64,000 bases of DNA from an uncultured Fibrobacter sp. (GCF_900316465.1 NZ_ONDD01000019.1:23422-87421), one strand, 5' to 3'; shown: positions 24,803 through 33,196, counted from the first letter of the stretch. Numbers and translations are program-made. The notes: generated by a model from the sequence alone, not told the origin.

Positions 24803-25999
24803 TTAATCTCTGATGTTTAAACTCTCGCGGACGCTGGCGGGCTGCTTGCCGAGCAACTTGTAGAGTTTGCAACGGAAAAGCGGGATGGCGGCGATGACTC
24901 CTGCCGTTACGATGGCGATGGATAAGTAGGCGATGCCGGGTTGGTTGAATGTGCTGCGGAAGAGCAGGCGCATCACGAGCAGAATGTACCAGTGGACCGC
25001 GAGAATCACGAGTGCGTTGCGCGAGATGTTTCGCAGGATTCCTTTGACTGTTCGGATGGGGGCGATGTTTGGAATCTTGTCGGCTGCGACAAAGGCGGTT
25101 ACAAGGCCTGCGATGCCGAAGAAGGAACTCGCGATGAATATCGGGAGTGATTTTCCGAGGATGTTGTTCATGATGCTGAAATTCGGGTCGGGAACTTCGA
25201 AAGCGGCGTAGAGAATGAACGCCGTGAAGGATGTGGCGACCGCAAGACTCCAGGGAATGCCTTTTTTCCCTTTCCCACAGAGTGTGTTGCGAATGGGGTC
25301 CTTGCTCAGCCATCCGCAGGCGAAAAAGAATAGTACCGTCAAATCTCGCTCGATTCCGAGAGGCAAGCGAATGTGGTTCTTGTACAGGAACCAACCACCT
25401 GCGAGGCTTATGATTGCGAAGACTGCGATAAACAATTTGCTTACGCTCTCTGTCTTCTCGGCCTTCTTATTGTCATGCCGCACTTGATGCGGCATCTCCT
25501 TTCTCGTTTGCGAAAAAAAGTGAATTGCAACCCATTGCACTCCGTAAAACATGAGGCTCACTGAATACAGCGTGAACACGAACCACAGCGGCCCCGACCC
25601 AATGGAAGATTTCCCAGCTATGAAAATCTTTGCCAAGTTCCAGTAGATGTAATCCCAAACGCCAGCAATTTCGGGACGGATATTCATCACCGTCATGCGC
25701 GGCGCTTTCGGGAAAAGATCAAAGTTGTAAATTACCGGGTCTAGCGCCAAGAACAACAGCGAAAGCAGAATGTAGGGAATGAGCAAGACGCGGGTTTTGT
25801 GAACAAGGTAACTTTTGAAATCAGGAAAGCGCCTGGTGCTGAAAAGCATTCCCGAAATAAAGAAGAATGCCGACATGCGGAGCGCACTCAAATGAAGTGT
25901 GCCCATTTGCGCGTATGAGAAAGATTGCTCCACATGGTACAGGCATACGAGCAACAACACGAATCCCTTGAATTCGTCAATCCACCCGATTCGACCCAT
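24803..25999 (-). CDS. Acyltransferase-3 family membrane protein with embedded palindromic repeat
   Basis: A 398-residue integral membrane protein of the acyltransferase-3 (OafA/NodX-like) family, which O-acylates surface glycans. Seen: the N-terminal motif IDEFKGFVLLLVCLYHVEQS with the conserved His, FFFISGMLFS, and about ten hydrophobic helices. At about residues 166-177 the peptide EMPHQVRHDN is encoded by a palindromic repeat (25469-25504) that also occurs in intergenic DNA at 58965; it lies in a loop and keeps the frame. The start overlaps the hydrolase stop (TAATG), so the two genes are coupled. Confidence 0.85.
   Translation of the reverse strand: MGRIGWIDEFKGFVLLLVCLYHVEQSFSYAQMGTLHLSALRMSAFFFISGMLFSTRRFPDFKSYLVHKTRVLLIPYILLSLLFLALDPVIYNFDLFPKAPRMTVMNIRPEIAGVWDYIYWNLAKIFIAGKSSIGSGPLWFVFTLYSVSLMFYGVQWVAIHFFSQTRKEMPHQVRHDNKKAEKTESVSKLFIAVFAIISLAGGWFLYKNHIRLPLGIERDLTVLFFFACGWLSKDPIRNTLCGKGKKGIPWSLAVATSFTAFILYAAFEVPDPNFSIMNNILGKSLPIFIASSFFGIAGLVTAFVAADKIPNIAPIRTVKGILRNISRNALVILAVHWYILLVMRLLFRSTFNQPGIAYLSIAIVTAGVIAAIPLFRCKLYKLLGKQPASVRESLNIRD
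25469..25504 (-). repeat. Palindromic intergenic-type repeat inserted inside a gene
   Basis: On the plus strand: ATTGTCATGCCG, a short loop, then CGGCATCTCCTTT. The same outer sequence frames the hairpin at 58965-59000 between genes. Here it lies inside the acyltransferase gene, in frame and without a stop codon. Confidence 0.75.
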
Positions 26000-26655
26000 T
26001 AATACCAGCGCCTCTCATCGGCAATCGTCGTCATCGGTCCGTGTCCGGGGAATACGACGGTTTCTTTCGGGAGCGTGAGCAGTTTGCTCTTGATGCCTGT
26101 GACGAGCGCATGGTCATCGCCGCCGAACAAGTCGCTACGTCCGCGACTGCCCGCGAACATGATGTCGCCTGGGAACAGAAGCGGCGGCACATTCTTCTGT
26201 CCATTCACTTCGCCCGGGTTTTCGCAGTAAAACGCGATGCCGCCGGGGGAGTGCCCGGCCACATGAATCACCTGCAAGCGAATGCCGGGCACCTCGACGG
26301 CATCGCCCTCGGCAAGGTAGTTGCCGAGTCCGGGCGAAGGCTCTCGCATCGGGAGTCCGTACATCTGGCTCTGTTCTTCTTGCAAGTCCAAAAGGAATGC
26401 GTCTTCTTCGTGCGCTTCGGGCTGCACGCCGTACTTGTTGGCGATGAATGCGTTACCCAGCACATGATCCAAGTGCAGGTGCGTATTCAGGAGATGGCGC
26501 ACGGTCAAACCGTTCTGCTCAATATAGCGGGCGAGGGCTTGTTCCTCTTGCTCGCTTCCGGCGCTCGGGTCAATCAGAATGGCGTCGCCGGCGTCGTTAC
26601 TTAAAACGAAACCGTTCACACCAAAGGAATTGAAGACGAAGGGTTTGAGATTCAT
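25999..26655 (-). CDS. Metallo-beta-lactamase-fold hydrolase (glyoxalase II-like)
   Basis: A 218-residue soluble hydrolase with the zinc-binding motif THLHLDH (residues about 58-64), a further metal His in AGHSPGGI, the Asp ligand in FPGDIMF, and the final VVFPGHGP. The pattern is that of the glyoxalase II/YcbL group, which hydrolyse thioesters such as S-lactoylglutathione, but the substrate cannot be read from sequence. No ribosome site; a weak TATATTAA box lies just upstream, so a very short leader is likely. Its last codon overlaps the acyltransferase start. Confidence 0.88.
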   Translation of the reverse strand: MNLKPFVFNSFGVNGFVLSNDAGDAILIDPSAGSEQEEQALARYIEQNGLTVRHLLNTHLHLDHVLGNAFIANKYGVQPEAHEEDAFLLDLQEEQSQMYGLPMREPSPGLGNYLAEGDAVEVPGIRLQVIHVAGHSPGGIAFYCENPGEVNGQKNVPPLLFPGDIMFAGSRGRSDLFGGDDHALVTGIKSKLLTLPKETVVFPGHGPMTTIADERRWY

Positions 26656-26672
26656 ATCGTTAATATAAAAAA

Positions 26673-26700
26673 GAAGGCCCGCGGCATTTCGCGAACCTTC
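26673..26700 (-). terminator. Terminator of cysS
   Basis: Stem GAAGG / CCTTC plus inner CGCG / CGCG, followed on the minus strand by a T-run, 22 bases past the cysS stop. Confidence 0.75.
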
Positions 26701-26721
26701 AGTGTTGTTAAACGTTCGGGC

Positions 26722-28176
26722 TTAACCCTTGATTTCCCAAGTCGTGCCTTCCTTGGAGTCCTTGATGACCACGTTCATGGCGGCGAGTTCGTCGCGGATG
26801 CGGTCACTTTCGGCCCAGTTCTTGTTGGCGCGGGCTTCCTTACGGGCGGCAATCAGCGCTTCGATCTTGGCGACATCCACGCCGTCGTTGGCACCCTTCT
26901 TGGCATATTCTTCACGAGGCTGGTCGAGCTTCAAACCAAAAATCTTGTCGAAGTCGGCCACGAGGGCAGCCTTTTCGCCGTCATCGATATCGCTCTTGAG
27001 CATCGTGTTCATGATACCGAGGGCGCGGGGCATGTTCAGGTCATCGCCGATGGCGTCCTTGAATTCATTCTGGAATGCCTTGGCAGCTTCGCTAGTGATT
27101 GCGGTTGCCTTACCGATCAGCGGGTCCGTCTTCTTGTGCAAGCTCTTCAGGCCTTCCTTGGCGCCTTCCAAAGCTTCCCACGTGAAGTTCAGGTAGTTGC
27201 GGTAGTGGCTGCCGATGGCGAAGAAACGGTAGTCGAGCGGGTTGAAGCCGCGGTCCATCAACAGGGAAACTGTCAGGAATTCGCCGCTGGACTTGCTCAT
27301 CTTGCCGAATTTCTGTTCGGTGGTGCCGTCTTCCAGCTTTTCTTCGCTAGCGGTGCGCAGGAATTCGCCGTGCATCCAGAAACGGGCGAACTGTACGCCG
27401 TTGGCGCATTCGCTCTGGGCAATTTCGTTCGTGTGGTGCACGCGGATGTGGTCGGTGCCACCGCAGTGAATGTCGAGCGTCGGGCCGTTGTACTTCATGG
27501 CCATAGCGGAGCATTCAATGTGCCAGCCAGGGAAACCAACGCCCCACGGGCTGTCCCATTCCATGGCGCGCTTCTTGTCCTTCGGGCTGAACTTCCACAG
27601 GGCAAAGTCGGTGGCGTTCTTCTTTTCGCCCATGTCGATGCGGCTACCTTTGCGCAGGTTTTCCACGTCGAGGCGGGCAAAGTCGGCGTAGCGCGGAAAC
27701 TTGAGGCTATCGAAGTAGATGCCGTCGGATGTGCGGTAGGTGTAACCCTTTTCTTCGAGGGTCTTCACCAGGTCAATCTGTTCCTGGATGTGCTGCGTGG
27801 CGGGAGTCCAGCGGGTCGGTTCCTGGATGTTGAGGCGGTGCCAGTCGGCCATGAAAGCGTCGGTATAGAACTTAGCGATATCCCACACGGACTTGCCTTC
27901 GCGGGCGGCGCCCTTTTCCATTTTGTCGTCGCCGGAGTCGGCGTCGCTGGTCAAGTGGCCCACGTCGGTGATGTTCACGATGTGGTTCACCTTGTAGCCG
28001 TAGTAGTTCAGCGTACGCACCAGAAAGTCTTCGAAAATGTAGGTGCGGAGGTTGCCAATGTGGGCGAAATGGTACACCGTCGGGCCGCAACAGTACATGC
28101 GCACGGCGGGAACGCCTTCAGGAAGTGTGAAAATCTCTTTCTTACGCGATGCAGTGTTGTAGAATTGAAGTGCCAT
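26722..28176 (-). CDS. cysS: Cysteinyl-tRNA synthetase
   Basis: Charges tRNA-Cys with cysteine; a class I cytoplasmic synthetase. I place the start at 28176, where GGAGG lies eight bases upstream; the 40 residues before it in frame are not synthetase-like. Seen in 484 residues: zinc ligand Cys in YCCGPTVYHFAHIGNLRTY containing the HIGH-equivalent HIGN, further zinc-site WHIECSAMAM and GGTDHIRVHHTNE, and the catalytic loop KMSKSSG. Length is typical. Promoter box TATCTTTG lies at 28224-28231. Confidence 0.96.
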   Translation of the reverse strand: MALQFYNTASRKKEIFTLPEGVPAVRMYCCGPTVYHFAHIGNLRTYIFEDFLVRTLNYYGYKVNHIVNITDVGHLTSDADSGDDKMEKGAAREGKSVWDIAKFYTDAFMADWHRLNIQEPTRWTPATQHIQEQIDLVKTLEEKGYTYRTSDGIYFDSLKFPRYADFARLDVENLRKGSRIDMGEKKNATDFALWKFSPKDKKRAMEWDSPWGVGFPGWHIECSAMAMKYNGPTLDIHCGGTDHIRVHHTNEIAQSECANGVQFARFWMHGEFLRTASEEKLEDGTTEQKFGKMSKSSGEFLTVSLLMDRGFNPLDYRFFAIGSHYRNYLNFTWEALEGAKEGLKSLHKKTDPLIGKATAITSEAAKAFQNEFKDAIGDDLNMPRALGIMNTMLKSDIDDGEKAALVADFDKIFGLKLDQPREEYAKKGANDGVDVAKIEALIAARKEARANKNWAESDRIRDELAAMNVVIKDSKEGTTWEIKG

Positions 28177-28223
28177 TTTAAGCCTCCGGTTAGTTAATGC
28201 GGCGCAACTTGCGTCAACGCGGC

Positions 28224-28231
28224 CAAAGATA
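28224..28231 (-). promoter_or_regulatory. -7 promoter box TATCTTTG for cysS
   Basis: Exact TAnnTTTG match on the minus strand, 47 bases upstream of the cysS ATG; the leader has room for the GGAGG site. Confidence 0.55.
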
Positions 28232-28292
28232 GTAAAAGCTGAATGCCGCGGCAAAACAATTTTTGTTTTGACATGGCTGAGGCGCCTATCTT

Positions 28293-28309
28293 GCACTCCG
28301 AAGGAGTGC
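28293..28309 (-). terminator. Hairpin downstream of the Crp-type regulator
   Basis: Perfect 7-bp stem GCACTCC / GGAGTGC with a 3-base loop, 16 bases past the regulator stop. No long T-run follows, so termination is only probable. Confidence 0.5.
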
Positions 28310-28324
28310 CATTATAGAATTATT

Positions 28325-28996
28325 TTACAGGATTTTCTTTAGTCCGTCGATGTCGCGGAGCAGGATTCTGCCCCTCTTGATTTCGACGAGGCCCTTGGCG
28401 GCGAATTCCTGGAGCATGCGGGCTACCACTTCGCGGGCAGAATTCACGTCGCGGGCGATTTCTTCCTGCGTTTTCTTGATTTCGTCCTTGCCGCCGGTTT
28501 CGTAAGCCGAAATCAGGTAAGAGGCCAGACGCTGGTCGAACCTTTTGAAAAGCATGAGTTGAATGGCCCAAATGGTCTGCGAATAACGCTCGGTCTCTTT
28601 TTCGAAGACAAAAGCTTTCACGTGGACGTTCGAATCCATCAACTTGGCGCACAGCGATGCCGGAATCACCAATACGGTCGTGTCTTCTTCGGCGGTGACC
28701 AAGGTCTCAAAGGTCAGCTGGTGGATCACGCAGGATGCCGTCGACACACAAAACTCGTTGGCGTGGGCGCGGTACAGGGTGATTTCACGACCTTCGTCAG
28801 AAATGAGCCCTACGCGAATTCCTCCGCTCAGAATAAAGATGATCCCGAGGCAAGAGGTCTTGCTGTTGTGAATCATCTGGTTCTTGCCGAAGCGCTTTGT
28901 AACGCAACGGTCCGAAACCATCGCCTTTTCTTCGGGCGAAAGATTCTGCCAAAAGGGCAGATTCGGAAGGAAGTGACTGAATGGACCTAAGCTCAT
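28325..28996 (-). CDS. Crp/Fnr-family transcriptional regulator
   Basis: A 223-residue regulator. An N-terminal cyclic-nucleotide-binding-type beta roll spans about 15-135 (FILSGGIRVGLISDEGREITLYR), then a dimer helix and a C-terminal winged helix (TQEEIARDVNSAREVVARML; LVEIKRGRILLRD). It lacks the N-terminal four-Cys cluster of true Fnr, but has Cys31, Cys49 and a Cys83-x5-Cys89 pair (FCVSTASC) within the sensor domain. The neighbouring thioredoxin gene makes thiol redox sensing plausible (inference). A 10-bp inverted repeat brackets its promoter region. Confidence 0.92.
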   Translation of the reverse strand: MSLGPFSHFLPNLPFWQNLSPEEKAMVSDRCVTKRFGKNQMIHNSKTSCLGIIFILSGGIRVGLISDEGREITLYRAHANEFCVSTASCVIHQLTFETLVTAEEDTTVLVIPASLCAKLMDSNVHVKAFVFEKETERYSQTIWAIQLMLFKRFDQRLASYLISAYETGGKDEIKKTQEEIARDVNSAREVVARMLQEFAAKGLVEIKRGRILLRDIDGLKKIL

Positions 28997-29000
28997 AAAA

Positions 29001-29037
29001 GATGCACCTTCCTTGCAATATACAAAAAAGGTGCATC
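29001..29037 (-). promoter_or_regulatory. Inverted repeat bracketing the regulator promoter
   Basis: Arms GATGCACCTT (29001-29010) and AAGGTGCATC (29028-29037) are exact reverse complements separated by 17 bases that contain a TATATTGC box. It starts five bases upstream of the regulator ATG. It could be an autoregulatory operator or a leader hairpin. Confidence 0.55.
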
Positions 29038-29070
29038 GCCTTAAGGAGGACAGCTTATAGGATCAAGTGT

Positions 29071-29382
29071 TTAGTTGAACATGTTTACAATCTGGTCTTT
29101 CGGGCGAACCCCGACTACGGAGTTGACGATTTTACCTTCCTTGATGACCACGAGCGTAGGGATGCTCATGACGCCAAAGAAAGACGCCAGTTCACCCTGT
29201 TCGTCCACGTTTACCTTGCAAACCTTCACCTTGTCGCCATGTTCTTCGGCGATTTCGGAGATGGTGGGCGAAAGCATGCGGCAGGGCCCGCACCAGGGTG
29301 CCCAAAAGTCAATCAGAACAGGCTTGTCGGAGTTCATGACTTCTGCTTCAAAGTTGCTCTTGGTGATGTTCATTTCGGTCAT
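29071..29382 (-). CDS. trxA: Thioredoxin
   Basis: A 103-residue cytoplasmic disulfide reductase. Seen: the redox motif WAPWCGPCRM, the conserved cis-Pro in SIPTLVVIKEG, and Asp in LIDFWA. Length is typical of TrxA. A good AGAGAGGT ribosome site precedes the ATG. The adjacent Crp-type regulator, with internal cysteine pairs, lies downstream on the same strand, and a palindromic operator candidate lies 67 bases upstream. No associated reductase gene is in the window. Confidence 0.95.
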   Translation of the reverse strand: MTEMNITKSNFEAEVMNSDKPVLIDFWAPWCGPCRMLSPTISEIAEEHGDKVKVCKVNVDEQGELASFFGVMSIPTLVVIKEGKIVNSVVGVRPKDQIVNMFN

Positions 29383-29448
29383 TTTTTACCTCTCTTTGTT
29401 TTTATTCTTGTTTACACCTATATTTTACCTAATGTGCGCCCGCTTATC

Positions 29449-29463
29449 TGTGACTAGGTCACA
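29449..29463. promoter_or_regulatory. Crp-like palindromic operator candidate
   Basis: TGTGAC-TAG-GTCACA is a perfect inverted repeat with a 3-base centre, midway between the divergent trxA and adenosylhomocysteinase-like genes. The half-sites match Crp-family TGTGA/TCACA but total 15 rather than 16 bases. The adjacent Crp-type regulator is the obvious candidate binder. Confidence 0.55.
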
Positions 29464-29493
29464 TTACCCGAAAAATTTTCTAAATTCGGCGCC

Positions 29494-30609
29494 ATGATTT
29501 TTTCCGAGATCATTAAGGAATCTTACGAACCGAGGGAATATCCGGCGCTGGCCCAGCTTTCGGATGAATGGCTGCAGACGCGCCCGTTTTGGGGATGTAA
29601 GGTCTTGGTGGCGACACCGATTTTCAGGAATACGCTGGTAGAATACCGCGCGCTGATGGCTGGCGGGGCAGACCTGTATGTGGGTTATTCCGTTGGATCG
29701 TCGGGGGCGGCCATGCCTTGCGACAAGAAAATCGTCGAATTGATCAAGGAAAAAGAAATCCCCGTGGTGACTGACGAAGACATCAAGAGCGGTAAAGTCG
29801 CCGATGACTTTGACCTGGTTCTAGATTGTGCCGGTCAGTTTGCTTTTTGCCACCCGAAAAAGGGCTTTGTGGAACTCACCCGCAGTGGAGTACAGTTCTA
29901 TACGAATTCGGAACACCCGGTGTATGTCGCCGATAGCGGAATCGTCAAACGCATCGAAACCGTGCTCGGTACAGGCGATGGCTATTTCCGCGCGCTGGAA
30001 TCGCTTGGCCATACCGATTTGGAACAAAAGTCCCTGGTCGTTTTTGGTAGCGGCAAGGTTGGTTGCGGTATTGCTTTGCACGGTGTGCGCCGCGGCATGA
30101 ATGTCTGCACCATCACCAACACCCGTAACGAAGATTCCAACTCGAATTTCAGCAGAGTCCTGTTGAACAACGAAGTGCAAATCGAGGATTACCTGGACGA
30201 CGATAGGGTGGCTGACGTGATCGCCCACGCTGATTTTGTGGTGACTGCGACGGGACGCAAGAATGCGTTGACCTTATCTGCCGTGTCGGCGATAATTTCA
30301 AACGTCAAGGCGGTGGTCGCGAATATGGGTGTCGAAGACGAATTCGGTGAACTTGTTCCCGATACAAGAGTTCTGAACAGAAAGTCTCCCCTGAATTTTG
30401 TGCTGGATGAACCTACGCACCTCAAGTATATCGATACAAGTCTCGCGCTGCATGCGGCCTTGGGTGAACGCCTGCTGCAAGAATGCGCCGAAGAGGTTTG
30501 CCCCTTCAAGGGCGTGCAGGACCCGCCCAGCGAAATCGAACAACGTTTGTTGGTAACGACTATCCAGAACGGGGCGATTGGCCCTGAAATCTGCGACATG
30601 ATGCGCTAA
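29494..30609 (+). CDS. Adenosylhomocysteinase-like NAD-binding protein
   Basis: A 371-residue protein that resembles S-adenosylhomocysteine hydrolase but is shorter than the usual 430 or more. Seen: an N-terminal catalytic-like region (RALMAGGADLYVGYSVGSSG), a Rossmann motif VVFGSGKVGCGIA near residue 187-199, VVTATGRKNAL and HAALGERLLQECA. True AdoHcyases have a longer C-terminal tail with a terminal Lys-Tyr, missing here. The substrate is therefore uncertain. The box TAAATTCG lies a few bases upstream of the ATG, and the Crp-like palindrome lies 30 bases upstream. Confidence 0.72.
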   Translation: MIFSEIIKESYEPREYPALAQLSDEWLQTRPFWGCKVLVATPIFRNTLVEYRALMAGGADLYVGYSVGSSGAAMPCDKKIVELIKEKEIPVVTDEDIKSGKVADDFDLVLDCAGQFAFCHPKKGFVELTRSGVQFYTNSEHPVYVADSGIVKRIETVLGTGDGYFRALESLGHTDLEQKSLVVFGSGKVGCGIALHGVRRGMNVCTITNTRNEDSNSNFSRVLLNNEVQIEDYLDDDRVADVIAHADFVVTATGRKNALTLSAVSAIISNVKAVVANMGVEDEFGELVPDTRVLNRKSPLNFVLDEPTHLKYIDTSLALHAALGERLLQECAEEVCPFKGVQDPPSEIEQRLLVTTIQNGAIGPEICDMMR

Positions 30610-30734
30610 TCGCAGTGCAGAAGCGGGCTGTATGCTTGCATTCTATGTAAAAAGTTCAACCTTTGTAAATAAATTCTTGCTTTTTTTGCTTTTTTAAGGT
30701 ATAATTGCAAAAGAAAGTAAACAAACGAGGTTGT

Positions 30735-32207
30735 ATGAATCTGAAGAAAACATTTGCAATGGCTCTCGTGTCGGCTGCTTTCGCCATGGCACAAGAAGCT
30801 GCCCCTGCAGCAGCCCCTGCCCAACAGGCCGCTCCTGCTGAAACCGCTCCGGCTGCAGAAGCCCAGCCTGCAGCAGCACCTGCCGCTGAAGCCCAAGCTC
30901 CTACAGAAGCTGCCGCTCCTGTTGCCGAAGGCGCTCCTGCTGCAGAACAACCTGTTGCCGAATCTGCTGTTCCGGCCGAAGAGTTCAAGCCTGTCGCTGA
31001 ACCTGTTCCTCAGCCGGCACAAGAACCCGCCCCTGCTGCCCCCGCAGAAACCGCGAAGCCTGCAGAACCCGAACAGGTTGCTGCTTCGTCTGATGCCCCC
31101 CAGGGTCCGCAAGGTGCTCCCGAAGGCGTGCGCATGGGCCCGCCCAAAACGCCTTTTACCGTCATTCACGGAAGCGCTTACAATACTGTCTTGAACGAAG
31201 CCGCTGGCGACAACGTCGACCTTCTTTTGGACCGTCGCTTGACCAAGTTCTACGGACAGAAGTTCTTCTATATTGAACCCGCTGGCGAACGCGGTGTTGT
31301 TTCGCTCGGAAACTTCTTTGGCGCCATGGATATCTCGGGCGATGTGGGCCGTGCAACCCTCGGTTACACCAACGGTAGTTTCGGTGCCGAAATCCGTGCC
31401 GGTGTCGGCAAACGCTACTTCGACAACGACAACGTCGAACAGAAGGTTTCATATAACGGAAATGACTTCGGTGTTACTTTGTCTCAAATGCTCGGCGGCT
31501 ATGTCGTCACCTTGGGCGGCGACTGGATAACCGTTGCCGAAGAAACCGACACGGATCCTAAGGCTCCGCGTGCGCCTACCACCGAAGAACGCTATCGCGA
31601 TCTTACCGCGACCCTCGTGGTTACCGATGGCCCGTCTGCCCGTAAGCATTTCTGGTCTGCCGGTGTGAACTTTACCCGCCACATCAATGAAATGGAAGTG
31701 GCTGGTTCCCTCAAGAACGAAAATCCGGACTCCTATATCGGTGTCGTTCCGTTCTTCAACTACGGTACTCCCGCACTCCAGTCGGAACATGCAAGACTCT
31801 TGCTCGGCTTGAACGCTGCGGTTCCTACCATTATCCAGGATGAATACATTGTCCGCGACACCACCAGCGGGGCATCCGCCAAAAAGAACATGACCCATGT
31901 GGGTCTTGCGCTTACGCCGAACGTGGTGGGCGAAGTTCTTCTGGGTGAATCGGTCATGCTCTTTGGTGAAGCCGCTTACCAGTGGGAAGCCGTGTCTTAC
32001 ACCAAGGGTGAAAACATGGAATCCGGCGACTACAAGGTGCTCGAAAGCGTGGCCGATAAGGTTCAGGCGACAGTCGGTTTCCGTTACCAGTACAAGGACT
32101 GGGCTGCCTGCGAATTTGCCTTCGGTGACAAGTTCTTTACCGACACCAAGTCCATCTTCAATGGTGAAGGCGTGTTCGTAAGTTTCGGCGGCTTCATCTA
32201 CTTCTAG
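30735..32207 (+). CDS. Ala/Pro-rich outer-membrane barrel-like protein
   Basis: I set the start at 30735, where ACGAGG precedes the ATG and the product starts with a signal peptide (MNLKKTFAMALVSAAFAMA). Of 490 residues, about 20-130 are low complexity (Ala, Pro, Glu: EAAPAAAPAQQAAPAETAP), perhaps crossing or binding peptidoglycan. The remainder reads as alternating beta strands (VTLGGDWITV; AAYQWEAVSY; SFGGFIYF) ending in Phe, as in outer-membrane barrels. No family recognised. Promoter TATAATTG is upstream, terminator at 32260. Confidence 0.8.
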   Translation: MNLKKTFAMALVSAAFAMAQEAAPAAAPAQQAAPAETAPAAEAQPAAAPAAEAQAPTEAAAPVAEGAPAAEQPVAESAVPAEEFKPVAEPVPQPAQEPAPAAPAETAKPAEPEQVAASSDAPQGPQGAPEGVRMGPPKTPFTVIHGSAYNTVLNEAAGDNVDLLLDRRLTKFYGQKFFYIEPAGERGVVSLGNFFGAMDISGDVGRATLGYTNGSFGAEIRAGVGKRYFDNDNVEQKVSYNGNDFGVTLSQMLGGYVVTLGGDWITVAEETDTDPKAPRAPTTEERYRDLTATLVVTDGPSARKHFWSAGVNFTRHINEMEVAGSLKNENPDSYIGVVPFFNYGTPALQSEHARLLLGLNAAVPTIIQDEYIVRDTTSGASAKKNMTHVGLALTPNVVGEVLLGESVMLFGEAAYQWEAVSYTKGENMESGDYKVLESVADKVQATVGFRYQYKDWAACEFAFGDKFFTDTKSIFNGEGVFVSFGGFIYF

Positions 32208-32259
32208 TCGGTGCCTCCTTTTTCGGACCTTAATGGTCCAAATGGAGTATGTTTTTATG

Positions 32260-32291
32260 AAAAAGGTAACCTCGTTCGGGGTGCCTTTTTT
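32260..32291 (+). terminator. Terminator after the Ala/Pro-rich protein gene
   Basis: Hairpin AAAAGG-ACC / GGT-CCTTTT around a CTCGTTCG loop, followed by T's. A second small stem GGACC/GGTCC lies at 32225-32239. Confidence 0.7.
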
Positions 32292-32308
32292 CTATTTTTC
32301 AGCCCACT

Positions 32309-33196
32309 ATGGCAAAAATTCTCTTTAAAAAACAAATGTCTTCCGCGGTCTACATGTTCCGCGTCGAGGCCCCGCTGATCGCTCAAGAGCGTAAGGCCGG
32401 CCAGTTTATCATCCTCCAGACGAATAAGGACAACGGCGAACGCGTGCCTCTCACCATCGCCGATGCCGACACGACTGAAGGCTCTATCACCCTGATTTTC
32501 CAGACGGTTGGCAAGACCACCACCGAACTTTCCAAGTTCGAAGTCGGTGACGATATTCCCGTGCTCGTGGGCCCGCTCGGCTCTCCGACCCACATCGAGA
32601 ATTTTGGCCACGTGGTTTGCGTGTGCGGTGGCGTGGGTATCGCCCCGATGCACCCGATCGTTCAGGCCCTCAAGGCTGCAGGCAACAAGGTCACCATCAT
32701 CATGGGTGCCCGTAACGAAAGCCTGTTCCTCATGAAGGACGAAATGACCGCTCTCGCCGACAACATCATCTTCATGACCGACGACGGTTCTTATGGCCGC
32801 AAGGGTCTCGTGACCGAACCGCTGAAGGAACTCTGCGAAGACACCAAGGGCAAGCCCGACATGGTGATCGCTATCGGTCCTCCGATCATGATGAAGTTCT
32901 GCGCCCTCACCACCAAGCCCTACGGCGTGAAGACCGTGGTGAGCCTCAACAGCATCATGGTGGACGGAACCGGCATGTGCGGTGGCTGCCGCGTGACTAT
33001 CGGTGGCAAGACCAAGTTCGTCTGCGTCGACGGTCCGGAATTCGACGGTCACGAAGTCGACTGGAACAACATGCTCCAGCGTATGGGCGCCTTCAAGCCC
33101 CAGGAACAGGAATCTCTGCACCGCTTCGGTGCAAACGATGGCCACAAGTGCAACATTGACAAGATGGCTGACGCAAAGGCCAAGGAGAGCAAGTAA
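32309..33196 (+). CDS. nfnA: NfnA: NADH-dependent ferredoxin:NADP oxidoreductase, FAD/[2Fe-2S] subunit
   Basis: A 295-residue flavoprotein of the ferredoxin-NADP reductase/sulfide dehydrogenase B type. Seen: FAD-binding RVPLTIADAD, NAD-binding VCGGVGIAPMHPIVQAL, and a C-terminal [2Fe-2S] cluster motif (MCGGCRV plus FVCVDG). With NfnB it bifurcates or confurcates electrons between NADPH, NAD and ferredoxin; this suits a fermentative anaerobe. The start follows a TATTTTTC box by only nine bases, so the leader is minimal. Its stop overlaps the nfnB start (TAATG). Confidence 0.93.
   Translation: MAKILFKKQMSSAVYMFRVEAPLIAQERKAGQFIILQTNKDNGERVPLTIADADTTEGSITLIFQTVGKTTTELSKFEVGDDIPVLVGPLGSPTHIENFGHVVCVCGGVGIAPMHPIVQALKAAGNKVTIIMGARNESLFLMKDEMTALADNIIFMTDDGSYGRKGLVTEPLKELCEDTKGKPDMVIAIGPPIMMKFCALTTKPYGVKTVVSLNSIMVDGTGMCGGCRVTIGGKTKFVCVDGPEFDGHEVDWNNMLQRMGAFKPQEQESLHRFGANDGHKCNIDKMADAKAKESK

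Noticed and set aside
27136..28197. Plus-strand reading frame opposite cysS
   Set aside because: Antisense shadow; Val/Ala/His-rich product without motifs while cysS has all synthetase motifs.
31162..33145. Minus-strand frames opposite the Ala/Pro-rich protein and nfnA
   Set aside because: Shadows; the plus-strand genes have signal peptide, flavin and iron-sulfur motifs.
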